Positions 1 through 10,756 of a DNA stretch of 64,000 nt are shown in pieces. The DNA comes from Uranotaenia lowii (taxonomy: Eukaryota; Arthropoda; Insecta; Diptera; Culicidae). Numbering within the stretch: position 1 is the stretch's first letter; every line of letters starts with the position of its first letter. The notes under the pieces are model-generated. The model was not told the origin of the DNA and did not search any database. It saw only the letters and a list, made by a program, of their open reading frames with translations. The stretch covers positions 156,989,519 to 157,053,518 of the forward strand of contig NC_073693.1 of the NCBI RefSeq assembly GCF_029784155.1, given 5' to 3'. The position numbers and the translations under genes are program-made.

Positions 1-2812
1 ATCCAGATGGTCGTGCCATCTACCAGAGCTGCGGCAACACACACGAGCTTGGAACAGCTTTTATAGTGATGGGAAAGATGCAAAAGCGCGTGATCGGGTG
101 GTGGCCGATCAACTCACGAATGTGCCGGTTGAGAATCAAGGGCCGGTTCTTCAACATCAGCATCATCAACGTGCACAGCCCTCACCTCGGAAGTACCGGT
201 GACGACAAAGACGAATTCTACGCGCAGCTGGAGCGTGAATACGACCGTTGCCCAAAACATGATATCAAGATCGTCATCGGGGATTTCAATGCTCAGGTCG
301 GCCAGGAGGAGGAATTTAAACCGACAATTGGAAGGTTCAGCGCGCACCAGCTGACCAACGAAAACGGCCTCAGACTCATTGATTTCGCCGCCTCCAAACG
401 AATGGCCGTACGTAGTACCTTTTTTCAGCACCGCCTCCCACACAAGTACACCTGGAGATCACCGTACCAAACTCAATCACAGATCGACCACGTTTTGATC
501 GACAGCCGGCACTTTTCGGACATCATCGACGTCAGATCCTGTCGGGGCGCCAACATCGAGTCGGACCATTATCTGGTGATGGTGAAGATGCGCCCAAAAC
601 TCTCCGTAGTGAACAACACGCGAAACCGGCGCCCGCCTCGGTTAAATATCGCGCGACTGAAGCAACCTGAGGTCGCGGCAGACTACGCGCAATCGGTCGA
701 AGCAGCGCTGCCGGCAGAGGGCGAGCTTGACGAAGCCTCTCTCGAGGACTGTTGGGATACCATCAAAACAGCCATCAACAGTGCTGCGGAGAACGTCATC
801 GGTTATGTGGAGCGATCTCGACGGAACGACTGGTTCGACGAGGAGTGTAGGAGGGTGATGGACGAAGAGAATGCCGCGCGGGCGGCAGTAGTGCAAAGAG
901 GCACCCGTCGAAATGTGGAAAATCACCGACAGCGGAAGAGGCAGCGAGTCCGACTTTTCCAGGAGAAAAAACGCCGCCTGGAGGAGGAGGAGCTCGAGGA
1001 GCTGGAGCAGCTGCATCGTTCCCAAGAAACACGAAAGTTCTATCAGAAACTCAACGCATCCCGCAAAGGCTTCGTGCCGCAAGCCGAAATGTGCCGGGAT
1101 AAGGACGGGGGTATCCTGACGGACAATCGTGAGGTGATCAAAAGGTGGAAGCAGTACTTCGATGAACACCTGAACGGCACACATGCAGGAGATCAAGACG
1201 GTGGGGGAAGGTACATCGCCGGCGTAGCCAACGACGAAGAGGAGCCACTCCCAACGATGAGTGAAGTTAAGGAAGCCATTCGCCAGCTGAATAGAAACAA
1301 GTCGGCTGGGAAGGATGGCATCGCAGCTGAACTCATCAAAATGGGCCCGGACAGGTTGGCCGATTGCCTACACCGGTTGATAGTCCGGATCTGGGACATA
1401 GAACAGCTACCGGAGGAGTGGAAGGAGGGGGTAATATGCCCCATCTACAAGAAGGGCGACAAATTGGACTGTGAGAACTACCGAGCGATCACTGTCCTCA
1501 ATGCCGCCTACAAAGTGTTGTCCCGAATCCTACTCCGCCGCCTCACGCCACAAGCAAACAGATTCGTGGGAAGTCATCAGGCCGGCTTCATGGAGGGACG
1601 GTCTACGACGGACCAGATATTCACATTACGGCAAATCCTCCAAAAATGCCGTGAACACCAAGTCCCTACGCATAATCTATTCATCGACTTCAAAGCCGCA
1701 TACGACACGATCGACCGTAACGAGCTATGGAAAATCATGGACGAGAACGGCTTTTCCGGGAAGCTAATCAGACTGATCAAGGCGACGATGGATGGAACGC
1801 AGTGCTGTGTGCGGATTTCGGGTGAATTGTCGAGTTCATTCGAATCGCGCAGGGGGCTTCGACAAGGTGATGGTCTATCCTGCATGATGTTCAACGTGGC
1901 GCTAGAAGGTGTTATTCGACGAGCGGTGGGCGAAATGCGGGGCACGATTTTCAACAGATCCAGTCAACTTATCTGCTTTGCCGATGACATTGATATAGTC
2001 GGCAGATCATCTGCGGCGGTGGAGGAGATCTACCGCAAACTGAAACGCGAAGCAGGAAGGATTGGGTTGATGATTAATACGTCCAAGACGAAGTACATGC
2101 TGGCCTGCGGATCCGAGACCGACCGAACCCGCTTGTCCAGTAATAACAAGGTCATGATCGACGGCGACGAGCTCGAGATAGTCGAAGACTTTGTCTATCT
2201 CGGCTCACTGGTGACCGCAGACAATGACACCAGCCGTGAGATCCGGAGGCGAATTATCAGCGGAAGTCGTGCCTACTATGGACTCCACAAGCAACTGCGG
2301 TCGAGAAGACTTAGCCCTCGCACGAAGTGTAACCTGTATATGACGCTTATTAGACCGGTTGTTCTCTACGGGCACGAGACATGGATATTGCTCAAGGAGG
2401 ACCTGCGTACACTCGGAGTATTCGAGCGACGAGTGTTAAGAACCATCTTTGGCGGCATACAGGAGAACGGAGTGTGGAGGCGAAGGATGAACCACGAGCT
2501 CGCGCGACTCTACGGCGAACCCAGTATCCAGAAGGTGGTGAAAGCTGGCCGGATACGCTGGGCTGGACATGTTGCGAGAATGCCGGACGACTGTCCTGCA
2601 AAACAGGTGTTCGCTACGAATCCGGTAGGAACAAGACGAGCGGGGGCGCAACGAGCGAGGTGGTTAGACCAAGTGGAGCGTGATCTGGCGAACGTGGGGT
2701 GCCCGAGAAATTGGAGAACGGTTGCTATGAACCGAGTGAATTTTAGGAATTATGTTCGTCAAGTTATGTCGTGAGACGGAATACTATGTAAATAAAATAA
2801 AATAAATAAATA
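1..2812 (+). mobile_element. RTE-clade non-LTR retrotransposon, 3' portion (copy A)
   Basis: The body runs from the window edge to an AT-rich tail of AATAAAT repeats after the stop codon at 2774, so the 3' UTR is only about 40 bases, as is usual for RTE elements. The sequence past the tail (from about 2813) is gypsy protease coding sequence on the same strand, so this LINE sits inside a gypsy element. The 5' end and the upstream target duplication lie outside the window. A second copy at 28420-32757 is very similar base for base over the shared region, which shows a recently active family. Confidence 0.9.
3..2774 (+). CDS. RTE ORF2 polyprotein: apurinic endonuclease plus reverse transcriptase (5' partial)
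   Basis: This protein would nick target DNA and copy the element RNA in the nucleus (target-primed reverse transcription). The frame is open from base 3, so the start lies upstream of the window; copy B shows that the start of the endonuclease (GTW and DIVALQEV motifs) is missing here. Counting from base 66, the endonuclease shows GDFNAQVG near residue 72 and SDHYLV near 166. The RT shows KSAGKDGIAAELI, motif A DFKAAYDTID near residue 541, motif B RRGLRQGDGLS and the catalytic FADD near 637. The C-terminus carries RWAGHVARMPDD, typical of RTE proteins. No stop or frameshift interrupts about 920 codons, so this copy may be functional if its 5' end is intact. RTE clade is confident; the family name is not. 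Confidence 0.9.
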   Translation, partial: PDGRAIYQSCGNTHELGTAFIVMGKMQKRVIGWWPINSRMCRLRIKGRFFNISIINVHSPHLGSTGDDKDEFYAQLEREYDRCPKHDIKIVIGDFNAQVGQEEEFKPTIGRFSAHQLTNENGLRLIDFAASKRMAVRSTFFQHRLPHKYTWRSPYQTQSQIDHVLIDSRHFSDIIDVRSCRGANIESDHYLVMVKMRPKLSVVNNTRNRRPPRLNIARLKQPEVAADYAQSVEAALPAEGELDEASLEDCWDTIKTAINSAAENVIGYVERSRRNDWFDEECRRVMDEENAARAAVVQRGTRRNVENHRQRKRQRVRLFQEKKRRLEEEELEELEQLHRSQETRKFYQKLNASRKGFVPQAEMCRDKDGGILTDNREVIKRWKQYFDEHLNGTHAGDQDGGGRYIAGVANDEEEPLPTMSEVKEAIRQLNRNKSAGKDGIAAELIKMGPDRLADCLHRLIVRIWDIEQLPEEWKEGVICPIYKKGDKLDCENYRAITVLNAAYKVLSRILLRRLTPQANRFVGSHQAGFMEGRSTTDQIFTLRQILQKCREHQVPTHNLFIDFKAAYDTIDRNELWKIMDENGFSGKLIRLIKATMDGTQCCVRISGELSSSFESRRGLRQGDGLSCMMFNVALEGVIRRAVGEMRGTIFNRSSQLICFADDIDIVGRSSAAVEEIYRKLKREAGRIGLMINTSKTKYMLACGSETDRTRLSSNNKVMIDGDELEIVEDFVYLGSLVTADNDTSREIRRRIISGSRAYYGLHKQLRSRRLSPRTKCNLYMTLIRPVVLYGHETWILLKEDLRTLGVFERRVLRTIFGGIQENGVWRRRMNHELARLYGEPSIQKVVKAGRIRWAGHVARMPDDCPAKQVFATNPVGTRRAGAQRARWLDQVERDLANVGCPRNWRTVAMNRVNFRNYVRQVMS

Positions 2813-2830
2813 ACTATTGGGTCGGAAGAT

Positions 2831-3151
2831 TTGAAGTTTTTGGTGGACTCAGGCGCCACTGTCAATACAATCCCGATACATGTGTGGGAAACGTTAAGAC
2901 GAAATTGTCGCACGGTGATTCAAGATGTGGTGGTACAGCCAGAGGAGATCCTCAAAAGCTATGCTAGTACCAATCCTTTGGAGGTGGAATGTTCCTTCAG
3001 GGCTTTTGTTGGAGTTAAAGACCACTATCAACCCGCGATATTGGCCAAGTTTTTCGTTGTCAAGGGAACGAAGCTTTCTCTTCTTGGATATGAAACTGCA
3101 CATCATTTGAATTTGATTCGTATTGGAGATGCGGTGTTGAACGACAGGTAA
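2831..3151 (+). CDS. Gypsy aspartic protease domain (pol fragment)
   Basis: The translation contains the retropepsin active-site motif FLVDSGATVNTI near its start and a later hydrophobic LSLLG stretch, as expected of the flap and C-terminal half of a retroviral-type protease that processes the polyprotein in the particle. The start given is an internal methionine-like position; the true protein begins upstream of the RTE insertion. The frame ends at a TAA at 3149-3151. That stop lies within an 87-base segment with intron-like ends, after which the same frame continues into the RT, so protease and RT probably once formed one pol frame. Confidence 0.75.
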   Translation: MKFLVDSGATVNTIPIHVWETLRRNCRTVIQDVVVQPEEILKSYASTNPLEVECSFRAFVGVKDHYQPAILAKFFVVKGTKLSLLGYETAHHLNLIRIGDAVLNDR

Positions 3152-3234
3152 TGTTTTCTTCTTTTTTTTTCTCTATCAGTTTTTTTTTTTAAATAAATTA
3201 ATTATCGAATTAATGGAGCGTCTCTGGATAACAG
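3148..3234 (+). other. Intron-like 87-base segment between protease and RT
   Basis: The segment begins GTAATG directly after ACAG and ends GATAACAG, giving GT-AG ends with a long pyrimidine tract inside. Its length is a multiple of three and it holds in-frame stops; without it the protease frame would run into the RT frame. The repeat of ACAGG at both ends also fits a small insertion with a short duplication. Which of the two is true cannot be settled from one copy. Confidence 0.35.
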
Positions 3235-3235
3235 G

Positions 3236-3573
3236 CAAATCAATGGTATCGAGTACGCAAAGACCAGCAACTCGACATCTAATAACGTCAGGAAACATTC
3301 ACAGAATTATATGTTAAAGAATCACACGTGCTTGGAGTTTCCGAAAATCCCGATTAACGGAGTCCGCTTTAGAATTGACCCATCCGTTCCTCCGAAGCAA
3401 ATTATACGATACAACATCCCGAAAGCTTTTGAAAAATCCATGAATGAGAGGCTGTATGAAATGCAGAAAAAGGGAATTATCGAAAGGGCTGATAAAGCGC
3501 AGGATGTTATATCATATGTGTCACCCCTAGTAGTAGTACCGAAGGGTTCAAACGACTTTCGTATCGTCGTGGA
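3236..3573 (+). CDS. Gypsy reverse transcriptase, N-terminal part (interrupted)
   Basis: This stretch encodes the fingers region of a gypsy RT: a VPPKQIIRYNIP-like segment, the helix MNERLYEMQKKGIIERA, then SPLVVVPKGSNDFRIVVD, which precedes RT domain 2 in Ty3/gypsy enzymes. The frame is open from 3236 and is broken at 3573/3574, where the terminal repeat of the inserted LTR element starts. The remaining RT is found at 8146 in the continuing frame. The last codons of the longer open frame (to 3631) are LTR sequence, not gypsy protein. Confidence 0.8.
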
Positions 3574-3933
3574 TGTAGTGACCGTCATTCTAAAATGCGT
3601 GCTTACGCATCAAATATCTTTTCTCAACTGATTTCTTCAACCGAGCTTAACGACCTTTTTTCATACACGCATACATTCAACCATCAACCAATATTTTCTC
3701 TGCTGATTTCACCAACACACTACTTGTGTCTTTCCTTTTCTCTTCTCTCGCTAATGTTATAACGTTTACTAACGCAACGTGAGCACGTTCTCACAGTCGT
3801 GTAGACGAGAACAGGTTACGCATATTTTATTCGAATTGCACGTTGATCTTTATTCGTCTATATCAACCTAACTCCTTGTACATTTATTTAATCAACAATT
3901 CATTTCATCTTCTACTCAATCCTAATCCCTACA
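3574..3933. repeat. Left LTR of the LARD-like element
   Basis: A 360-bp repeat with TG...CA ends (TGTAG at the left, CTACA at the right, a 5-bp terminal inverted repeat). It is pyrimidine-rich on the plus strand in its first 160 bases. The bases directly after it (TCCGCCTCC...) do not start with TGG, so a standard tRNA primer binding site is not evident. Confidence 0.9.
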
Positions 3934-6900
3934 TCCGCCTCCTTGCGTACTCTTCAAATATCTCATTTTACACAAAATCAGATTTTCCTTTTTACAAAAT
4001 AGCACATTTAAACAAGTTGATGTTTTTAAAAATAACAATGTTTATCATCGACTGATTTGGTTACAACTGTGTATCATTTTTATTTCTGATAGTGACCAAT
4101 ACATTCCATACCTTATCGTGCAACATTATTTGTAGAATTTTTAACTATTCAATTGGTTTTTCTATTCAATTTACACTTAAACTTTTAATGGACTTCTTTT
4201 CTAAAAGTAAACAAAAAAAAACCGAATAAAAAAATCTTTGAAAATGGAGATTATTTCCAAATATAACTTTTTTTTGATGAATATTCTTGCTTTCGTTTCA
4301 TTGAGATTATTGATCATTTTCTAATGAGTTTCATGCTTTTCAGAAATACTATTCCCAAAATATAAATATTTCTTTTGATAATATTTAAATTTCTTAATAA
4401 AAATTTCTTTTCAAATACTTGAATCGTTTATGTTTCGATTTCAATACTTCACATATTGAAAAGAACCTGTTCCTCACTAAAAAGTATTTCAACTTGTTTT
4501 CGTTTAGTCTGAATTCTTAATAAATTTTCATCAAAGTTTCTTCAGTAACTAAAAACTGTTTCAAAAATATGAATATTTTACGTTTGTTTAAAAAAAACCC
4601 TTTAACTCGAATAGTACCATCATTTTTCGACTCGACTTTCCTATAAAAATTACACATTGATTGTTCTTTTTTATCTTTTTCCATTTTAGTCATTGCTCAT
4701 ATTCTATTGAAGGCCTTTAAAAACACAGCCATATTTAAGATTTTTTTTTATATCATGTGTCCTTATGTTTCAATAAAAATTTATTTCATAATAACATAAT
4801 TCTATTTAGTGATATTGGTTCCGATCATTTAACGATTTTTTCCTTATCGATTTCTATACTCCGAAAGCAAAACATCACAATTTTTCGTCTCGATTTCGAC
4901 ACTTAGCAAAACATTTCAACTTTATTCCGTTCTATTTGAATAATAATATTTTCAATTGAATCTCAAGCTTTGATTTAATTTCTCTCATATTGAAGTATTC
5001 CCGTGGAGTATTTCTTTTAGTATTCGACCAATTTCATAATCATTTTTGTAATATTTTGTTTGTTCAAATAAAAACTTCTCAACTTTTCAATATTCAGTGA
5101 TTGCATTGCTTCGCTTTCTAAAATCTTCGCCTGATAATATATATTCTAATTTTTTTTCGGATTATTGAATTCATTTATCGTTTTTTTAAATTCCATTTTA
5201 CGCTTCTGATCATTCCGAAATTAATTTTCTTTTCTTTGTTTCAAGAAATACCTTTTTAAATTGCCATTTTCAATCCCAAAAATATGTTTTGTTTCGAATT
5301 CCATAATCTGTTAAAAAAAAAAATTCTAATTTTTCGTTTTGATTCCAAAAGTTAGTATAGAAAACCCATCTCCGAAGCATTTCAACTTGCTTTCGTTATT
5401 TTTCAATCATTTACCATTCTTCATAAAATTTAACGCATTTGGCAATTCAAAGGTGTTCTCAAACCTGTTTTTGTTTCAACTTACTTTGTACAAAAAACTA
5501 CTTCCTAAAAGGTTTTAACTTGTCTCCTCTCCAATTGAATTGTTATGTTCTTTTGAATTTACACCTTTGATAAAAACACTTTTCAAAGTATAGTTTATAT
5601 TTTGCGTTGATAATTTCTTTGTTCTTATATAGTTATTTATGCAACAAGTTACAAAAAGTGGATTCTTTCAGCACGAGTCGTTCGTTCATCCAACGTTGCT
5701 TACCGAGCTCAATTATTTAAATCCTCGATTTAATAGTTAATGATTTCATTACTTCGCTTTAAAAAACTTCGCATAAATAGTATTTCAACTTTTTTTTTCC
5801 GATTAATTCCATCCTTTTCCATTAGATTCCTCATTTGATCTATTTAATAAGAAAGCTATCGCCTTTCATTAAAAAACTTTAGAAAAATAAGTCCATTTTT
5901 TTTATTGATACAGAAATTTCAATTTTTTTTAAATATGAATAATCAATTATTTGAAATGTTAGATAAAATACTTTGCGATTTTAACTAACATAAATTCTCA
6001 TTATAAACGTGTTAGCTTTCTTCCAATCCATTAGAATCAGTCATCACTTTTGTTCCTCGAAAAAAAAGTTTAATGATTAAAAAATCGAATAATTATTTTA
6101 AATCTTTTATCCATTGTTTTGTTTCAAGTTCCATACTAAGCATTGAATACATTATCATTTTTTTTATGTAGACTTTAACGATTAAGCTTGCAAAAAGAAT
6201 TTCATCTTTAGTTGGTTTCAAATAAATCATTTATAATTTTCTATAAAATTTTATACTTTTGAAGGTTTCGTCATTTTCTTAAAAATATTTACTTGAAAAG
6301 TATCACATACTAATTCGTTTAAAAAAAATTCAATTGAAACTTCTGAATTAAAATACTCTCAATTCCTTTTTTTTTGTTTTCCCGTGGATTTACTGCTTTC
6401 AATAACCATTGTTTTCATCGATTTTCTTGCTTCGATATTTCATCCGGTCAGTATGATGTACTTTCAATCATTTTTCGCTATAATTTTATCACTTTCCATT
6501 TTCCAAAAAGCAATGTACAACTTACTTTCAATTCATTTGAATCATTTAGGATACCTTTTTATGATCTTTTTTTTTTAAATTTCGTTTGTTTCACTCAAAA
6601 CATCTTAACTCAAACAATTGAAATAGCGGGATTTGTTTCCATTCTAATTTGCTTGTAGATTCATTTTAATTTCTCATCATCTACTGTTGAATTTTACGCT
6701 TCATTAAAAAAAAAATCACTAAAAATCCTGGAATCATTTTTCGTTTTGAGATTAAATTGCACAAAATAATTATTCCAAAAAGCGTTTCTAATTGCTTCCG
6801 ACTAATTTAAATAACGAGTTCTTCAATAAATTTTCCTCTGGTAATACACAATACATATTTGTCTTTTCTTTCAAAATCATAATACACAATATTTTGAAAT

Positions 6901-7785
6901 AGTATTTTTCTCTCTTTCAGTAATACTTTGACTGCCAATTAAAAACTTGTATTCAAATAAATGCTCCCAATCATTTTTCACTTTGTTTAAATAATTTGTA
7001 CTGGTTCTAGAACCAATACAACTTGCTGATGAAAACTCTTTCCGATAGGATCAATTTCTCTATAATATTTCGTTTGTATGAAGTTAAACTTTTCAACTCA
7101 AATTCTCATTGCAATGTTTTCAATCCATTTGAATCTATGATTTTTTCCAATAGAATTTTACGCTTTTCGATAAAAAAAACTTTTTTTCCAAATATTTTTC
7201 TTTTGATTAAATTTCGTTTTTTTTTCGTTAAATTCAATATAAATACCTTTTTTTATAATTTGTTTGTTTCTATAAGAACTTCTACTCAAATTCTCATTAC
7301 AACCATCTGTTTATCCATTTGAATCGACCGCCATTTTAAATTTTCATTTCACGCTTTTCTTAGAAAAAAATCTTCCCAAAATATTTTTTTTCTTTCGATC
7401 AAATTTCGTTTGTTTCTTAAAAAAAAACTTCTTTTAAAATAATAATTTTCGTTTTCAAACTCAAATCCAATTAAATTTCATTTAATTCATAAAAAAAACT
7501 TCTTTTTGAATAATAATTTTCGTTTTCATACTCAAATCAAATCAAATCCGAAACTTCAAATGTTTCCTGTTTTGTTTTAAAAACTCTTCAATTAAAACTA
7601 TTTTAGCGTTCTAAGTTGAGCAAATCACAGTCTTTTTTGAATAAAAAATTTCACCACCAAACACGAATTTGCCTACAATCTTCTATTAAGATCAATTTTC
7701 CACTGCAGAATGAATAATTATTTTCACAAAATCACCATTTTGAAAAACACCTAGAAACTCACTTTGGGAGCGTATGCTGCGCCAA
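3934..7785. other. Interior of the LARD-like element: AT-rich, no coding capacity
   Basis: About 3.85 kb of strongly AT-rich, T-run-rich DNA. Loosely repeated phrases such as TTTTCGTTT followed by AATTC-like text recur every few hundred bases, suggesting growth by duplication of a short unit. Open frames (for example 6374-6658 and 7023-7322) are low-complexity Phe/Ile/Ser translations with no domain I recognise. No gag, protease, RT or integrase remnant was found on either strand. A short G-rich stretch (TTTGGGAGCG near 7762) is the only polypurine-like text near the right LTR, about 20 bases away from it. Confidence 0.6.
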
Positions 7786-8145
7786 TGTAGTGACCGTCAT
7801 TCTAAAATGCGTGCTTACGCATCAAATATCTTTTCTCAACTGATTTCTTCAACCGAGCTTAACGACCTTTTTTCATACACGCATACATTCAACCATCAAC
7901 CAATATTTTCTCTGCTGATTTCACCAACACACTACTTGTGTCTTTCCTTTTCTCTTCTCTCGCTAATGTTATAACGTTTACTAACGCAACGTGAGCACGT
8001 TCTCACAGTCGTGTAGACGAGAACAGGTTACGCATATTTTATTCGAATTGCACGTTGATCTTTATTCGTCTATATCAACCTAACTCCTTGTACATTTATT
8101 TAATCAACAATTCATTTCATCTTCTACTCAATCCTAATCCCTACA
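7786..8145. repeat. Right LTR of the LARD-like element
   Basis: This matches the left repeat at 3574-3933 over all 360 bases by visual comparison. It is followed at once by GTGGA, the second copy of the target duplication, and the gypsy RT frame resumes there. Confidence 0.9.
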
Positions 8146-10677
8146 GTGGACTATCGAGCGGTTAATAAGGCCATAATTCGGGAGCCATATCCGATGCCAT
8201 CGCTGGAAAAGATTTGGGCGGAGATTCCGAATGGAGGTGGCAAGTTGTTCTTTACCAAGCTGGATTTAAAGGACGCATATTTTCATGTAGAGCTTCATGA
8301 GGAAGTACGGCATTATACTACCTTCATGACGGCCAATGGTCTCATGCGGTTCAGACGGCTTCCATTTGGACTGTCATGTGCACCTGAGTTGTTCCAACGA
8401 GTTATGGAGACTCTTTTGATTGGTTGTAAGAATATTGTCGTTTATCTGGACGATATTTTAATCTTTGGCCGTACATTGGAAGAACTTGAAATTTGTGTTG
8501 CTGACGTCAAACGCGTACTGTTGAAGAACAACTTGACAATCAACGAAAGCAAATCGGTTTTCAACCAGACTTCAGTAGATTTCCTGGGATTTAAGATCGA
8601 CGGGTCGGGCATACTACCGGCAAACAAAAAAATCTCGGATATCAAGCTGTTCAAGAACCCAAAGGACACTTCGGAGGTACGTAGCTTTTTGGGTTTGCTG
8701 ACGTTTATTAGTCCGTTCGTGAAGAATTTCTCTCACAAGACCAAGCCATTGCGGGACCTGCTGTCGTCCTCTTCTAAATTTTCGTGGGATGAGGATCATC
8801 AAGCAGTTTTCGATAGCCTCAAAGACGAAGCTGAGAAGCACTTGATCAAAAGAGGGTATTTCGATGACAACGACTCTACCATTCTCTATTCAGATGCCTC
8901 GCCTTGGGGCCTAGGAGCGGTCCTGGTCCAGGTGGATCGCAGCTCTGGGCGACAACGCATCATTGCTTGCGCGTCCAAAAGTTTAACGAGTGCGGAAAGC
9001 AGATATCCTCAGTTGCACCGTGAAGCACTTGCCATTGTTTGGTCAATGGAGCGGTTTGCATATTACCTTCTTGGTCGTCGTTTCATATTGCGTTCTGACA
9101 GTGAAGCCTTGATGTTCATGAAGAACAAAGCTTGTAAAGACGTTGGCAAAAGAATTATGTCTAGAGCGGAGGGTTGGCTTCTTCGGACGGATCACTTTTG
9201 GTACGATTTTGAACATGTAGCAGGCTGTGATAATATAGCTGATGCAGCTTCAAGAATTGGTATTCAACGAAACGATCCGCCATACGGTGCTGAAACGGAA
9301 GCTCACGAACTATGTCCAGTTGTTGCGCATCCTGGTTCAATCAGTGACCAGCTTTTGGCACTGACTAGCGAACAGGTTAAGGAAGAATCATTAAAAGATG
9401 TCGAGCTCCAGGCGGTGATCGCAAATCTTAGTAAAGACGATAAGTGGCCAACGGAAATATTGAATTACCAGCCGTTTCAAGACAAGTTGTATCTGCAGGG
9501 AGATATTCTTATGAAGGAGGAGAAAATGGTTTTGCCATTAGCACTTCGCACGCAGGCTTTGCGTTTAGCTCACCGAAGCCATCCAGGCATGTCCAGTATG
9601 AAACATATCTTGAGGCAAGGCTTATGGTGGCCTGGTATGGACCGGGAGGTCGAAAGATTTGTCAAGAGTTGTCCTGAGTGTCAGCTTGTTACGTCATACA
9701 GCCGCCCGCCACCTATAACGATGACAGAGTTGCCGACCAATCCTTGGGATTATGTATCGATAGATTTTTCATCGGCATCCGATCTCCACAACTGGAAGGC
9801 ATTGGTACTAACGGATAACTATTCACGTTTTCTGGTCGCCATCCCTATGGACAAAACCGACACGGAAGCGGTTAAGAGAGCCTTGAAACGAGTTTTCAAT
9901 ACATATTACATCCCCAAGACACTAAAGGCTGATAACGGCCCACCTTTCAGCAGCGTTGAGCTCAAGGTTTGGCTCAAGGAATCTTGGGGTGTAAAGTTGA
10001 TACACAGCACGCCATTGAACCCAACGGAAAATGGATTGGTCGAGAGAAGTATGCAAGGCATAAACAAAATAACAGCAATAGCAAAGCTAGGTAAACAGAA
10101 CTGGAAGGAAGCTCTTGCTGACTACGTAGCTGCGTACAATACGTGGCCTCACCATGTGACGAAGGTGCCACCAGCTGAATTGATGTTCGGACGAGTAGTC
10201 AGGAGTTTATTACCGGATGTTCGCACCGAGATCAGACATAAGGACGATGGTGAACTTCGTGACCGAGATCGAATTGCGAAGTTTGATCGTAATGTACGTG
10301 AAGATAACCGTCGCCACGCCCAGGAGTCGAAGATCATGATTGGAGATACCGTCTTAGTTTCTCAACAGAAACGAGATAAGGCTGACTCTGTATATCGAAA
10401 TACGCTGTATAAGGTAGTAGACCTAACGGGTCCAGGACGAGCGACAGTTATGGACATGTCTACGAACAAAACTTTCGACCGTAGCGTGAAACTTCTTAAA
10501 AAATTTGTGCAGCGTACATCTGGGGATGGAAAAAGTCCTGATTCGCCGGAGGAAAAGGAGGAATTGCCCAAAGCGGAATCATCTAACCAACACCATGGCG
10601 AGGAACCTAACGCAGATCATCAGAAACAGCGTCGAATCCAGCGACAGATTAAACCACCGAGACGGTATATCGATTAG
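8146..10677 (+). CDS. Gypsy pol: RT (remainder), RNase H and integrase
   Basis: The enzyme copies element RNA into DNA and integrates it. In order: RT with KLDLKDAYFHVELHE (motif A), FRRLPFGLSCAPELFQ (motif B) and YLDDILIF (motif C, around nt 8440); RNase H starting at LYSDASPWGLGAVLV (about 8884); an integrase zinc finger with HRSHPG spaced from CPECQ (about 9570-9680); and a catalytic core with VSIDFSSASD, KADNGPPFSS and ENGLVERSM. The frame is open for 843 codons to the stop at 10675-10677 with all catalytic motifs visible. The start at 8146 is not a real initiation site but the point where the interrupted RT continues. The C-terminus is charged and proline-rich. The good state of the frame suggests that the gypsy copy itself is young. 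Confidence 0.9.
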   Translation: MDYRAVNKAIIREPYPMPSLEKIWAEIPNGGGKLFFTKLDLKDAYFHVELHEEVRHYTTFMTANGLMRFRRLPFGLSCAPELFQRVMETLLIGCKNIVVYLDDILIFGRTLEELEICVADVKRVLLKNNLTINESKSVFNQTSVDFLGFKIDGSGILPANKKISDIKLFKNPKDTSEVRSFLGLLTFISPFVKNFSHKTKPLRDLLSSSSKFSWDEDHQAVFDSLKDEAEKHLIKRGYFDDNDSTILYSDASPWGLGAVLVQVDRSSGRQRIIACASKSLTSAESRYPQLHREALAIVWSMERFAYYLLGRRFILRSDSEALMFMKNKACKDVGKRIMSRAEGWLLRTDHFWYDFEHVAGCDNIADAASRIGIQRNDPPYGAETEAHELCPVVAHPGSISDQLLALTSEQVKEESLKDVELQAVIANLSKDDKWPTEILNYQPFQDKLYLQGDILMKEEKMVLPLALRTQALRLAHRSHPGMSSMKHILRQGLWWPGMDREVERFVKSCPECQLVTSYSRPPPITMTELPTNPWDYVSIDFSSASDLHNWKALVLTDNYSRFLVAIPMDKTDTEAVKRALKRVFNTYYIPKTLKADNGPPFSSVELKVWLKESWGVKLIHSTPLNPTENGLVERSMQGINKITAIAKLGKQNWKEALADYVAAYNTWPHHVTKVPPAELMFGRVVRSLLPDVRTEIRHKDDGELRDRDRIAKFDRNVREDNRRHAQESKIMIGDTVLVSQQKRDKADSVYRNTLYKVVDLTGPGRATVMDMSTNKTFDRSVKLLKKFVQRTSGDGKSPDSPEEKEELPKAESSNQHHGEEPNADHQKQRRIQRQIKPPRRYID

Positions 10678-10756
10678 GTTAAGTTCAGATTCATTGTAGC
10701 AAATTCAATGACAAACAAGTTAATACTATTTATCAACTTTTATTGCAACGGGAGAA

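Larger units (their letters stand above)
3574..8145. mobile_element. Non-autonomous LTR retrotransposon (LARD-like), inserted in gypsy RT
   Basis: Two direct 360-bp terminal repeats bound a 3.85-kb interior with no retroviral-type coding sequence. The repeats begin TGTAG and end CTACA, and the host sequence GTGGA occurs at 3569-3573 and again at 8146-8150, a 5-bp target duplication. By eye the repeats are identical, which indicates a very recent insertion. The large size with no open frame over about 100 codons fits a LARD (large retrotransposon derivative) that depends on another element's enzymes. The orientation is unknown. The donor superfamily (BEL/Pao, gypsy or copia) cannot be told from a 5-bp duplication. 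Confidence 0.85.

Noticed and set aside
114..2651. Several long minus-strand frames opposite RTE ORF2
   Set aside because: They are antisense shadows of a well-supported RT coding frame, and the same shadows appear opposite copy B.
6374..7322. Open frames inside the LARD-like interior as remnant gag or pol
   Set aside because: Low-complexity Phe/Ile/Ser translations without any retroviral motif.
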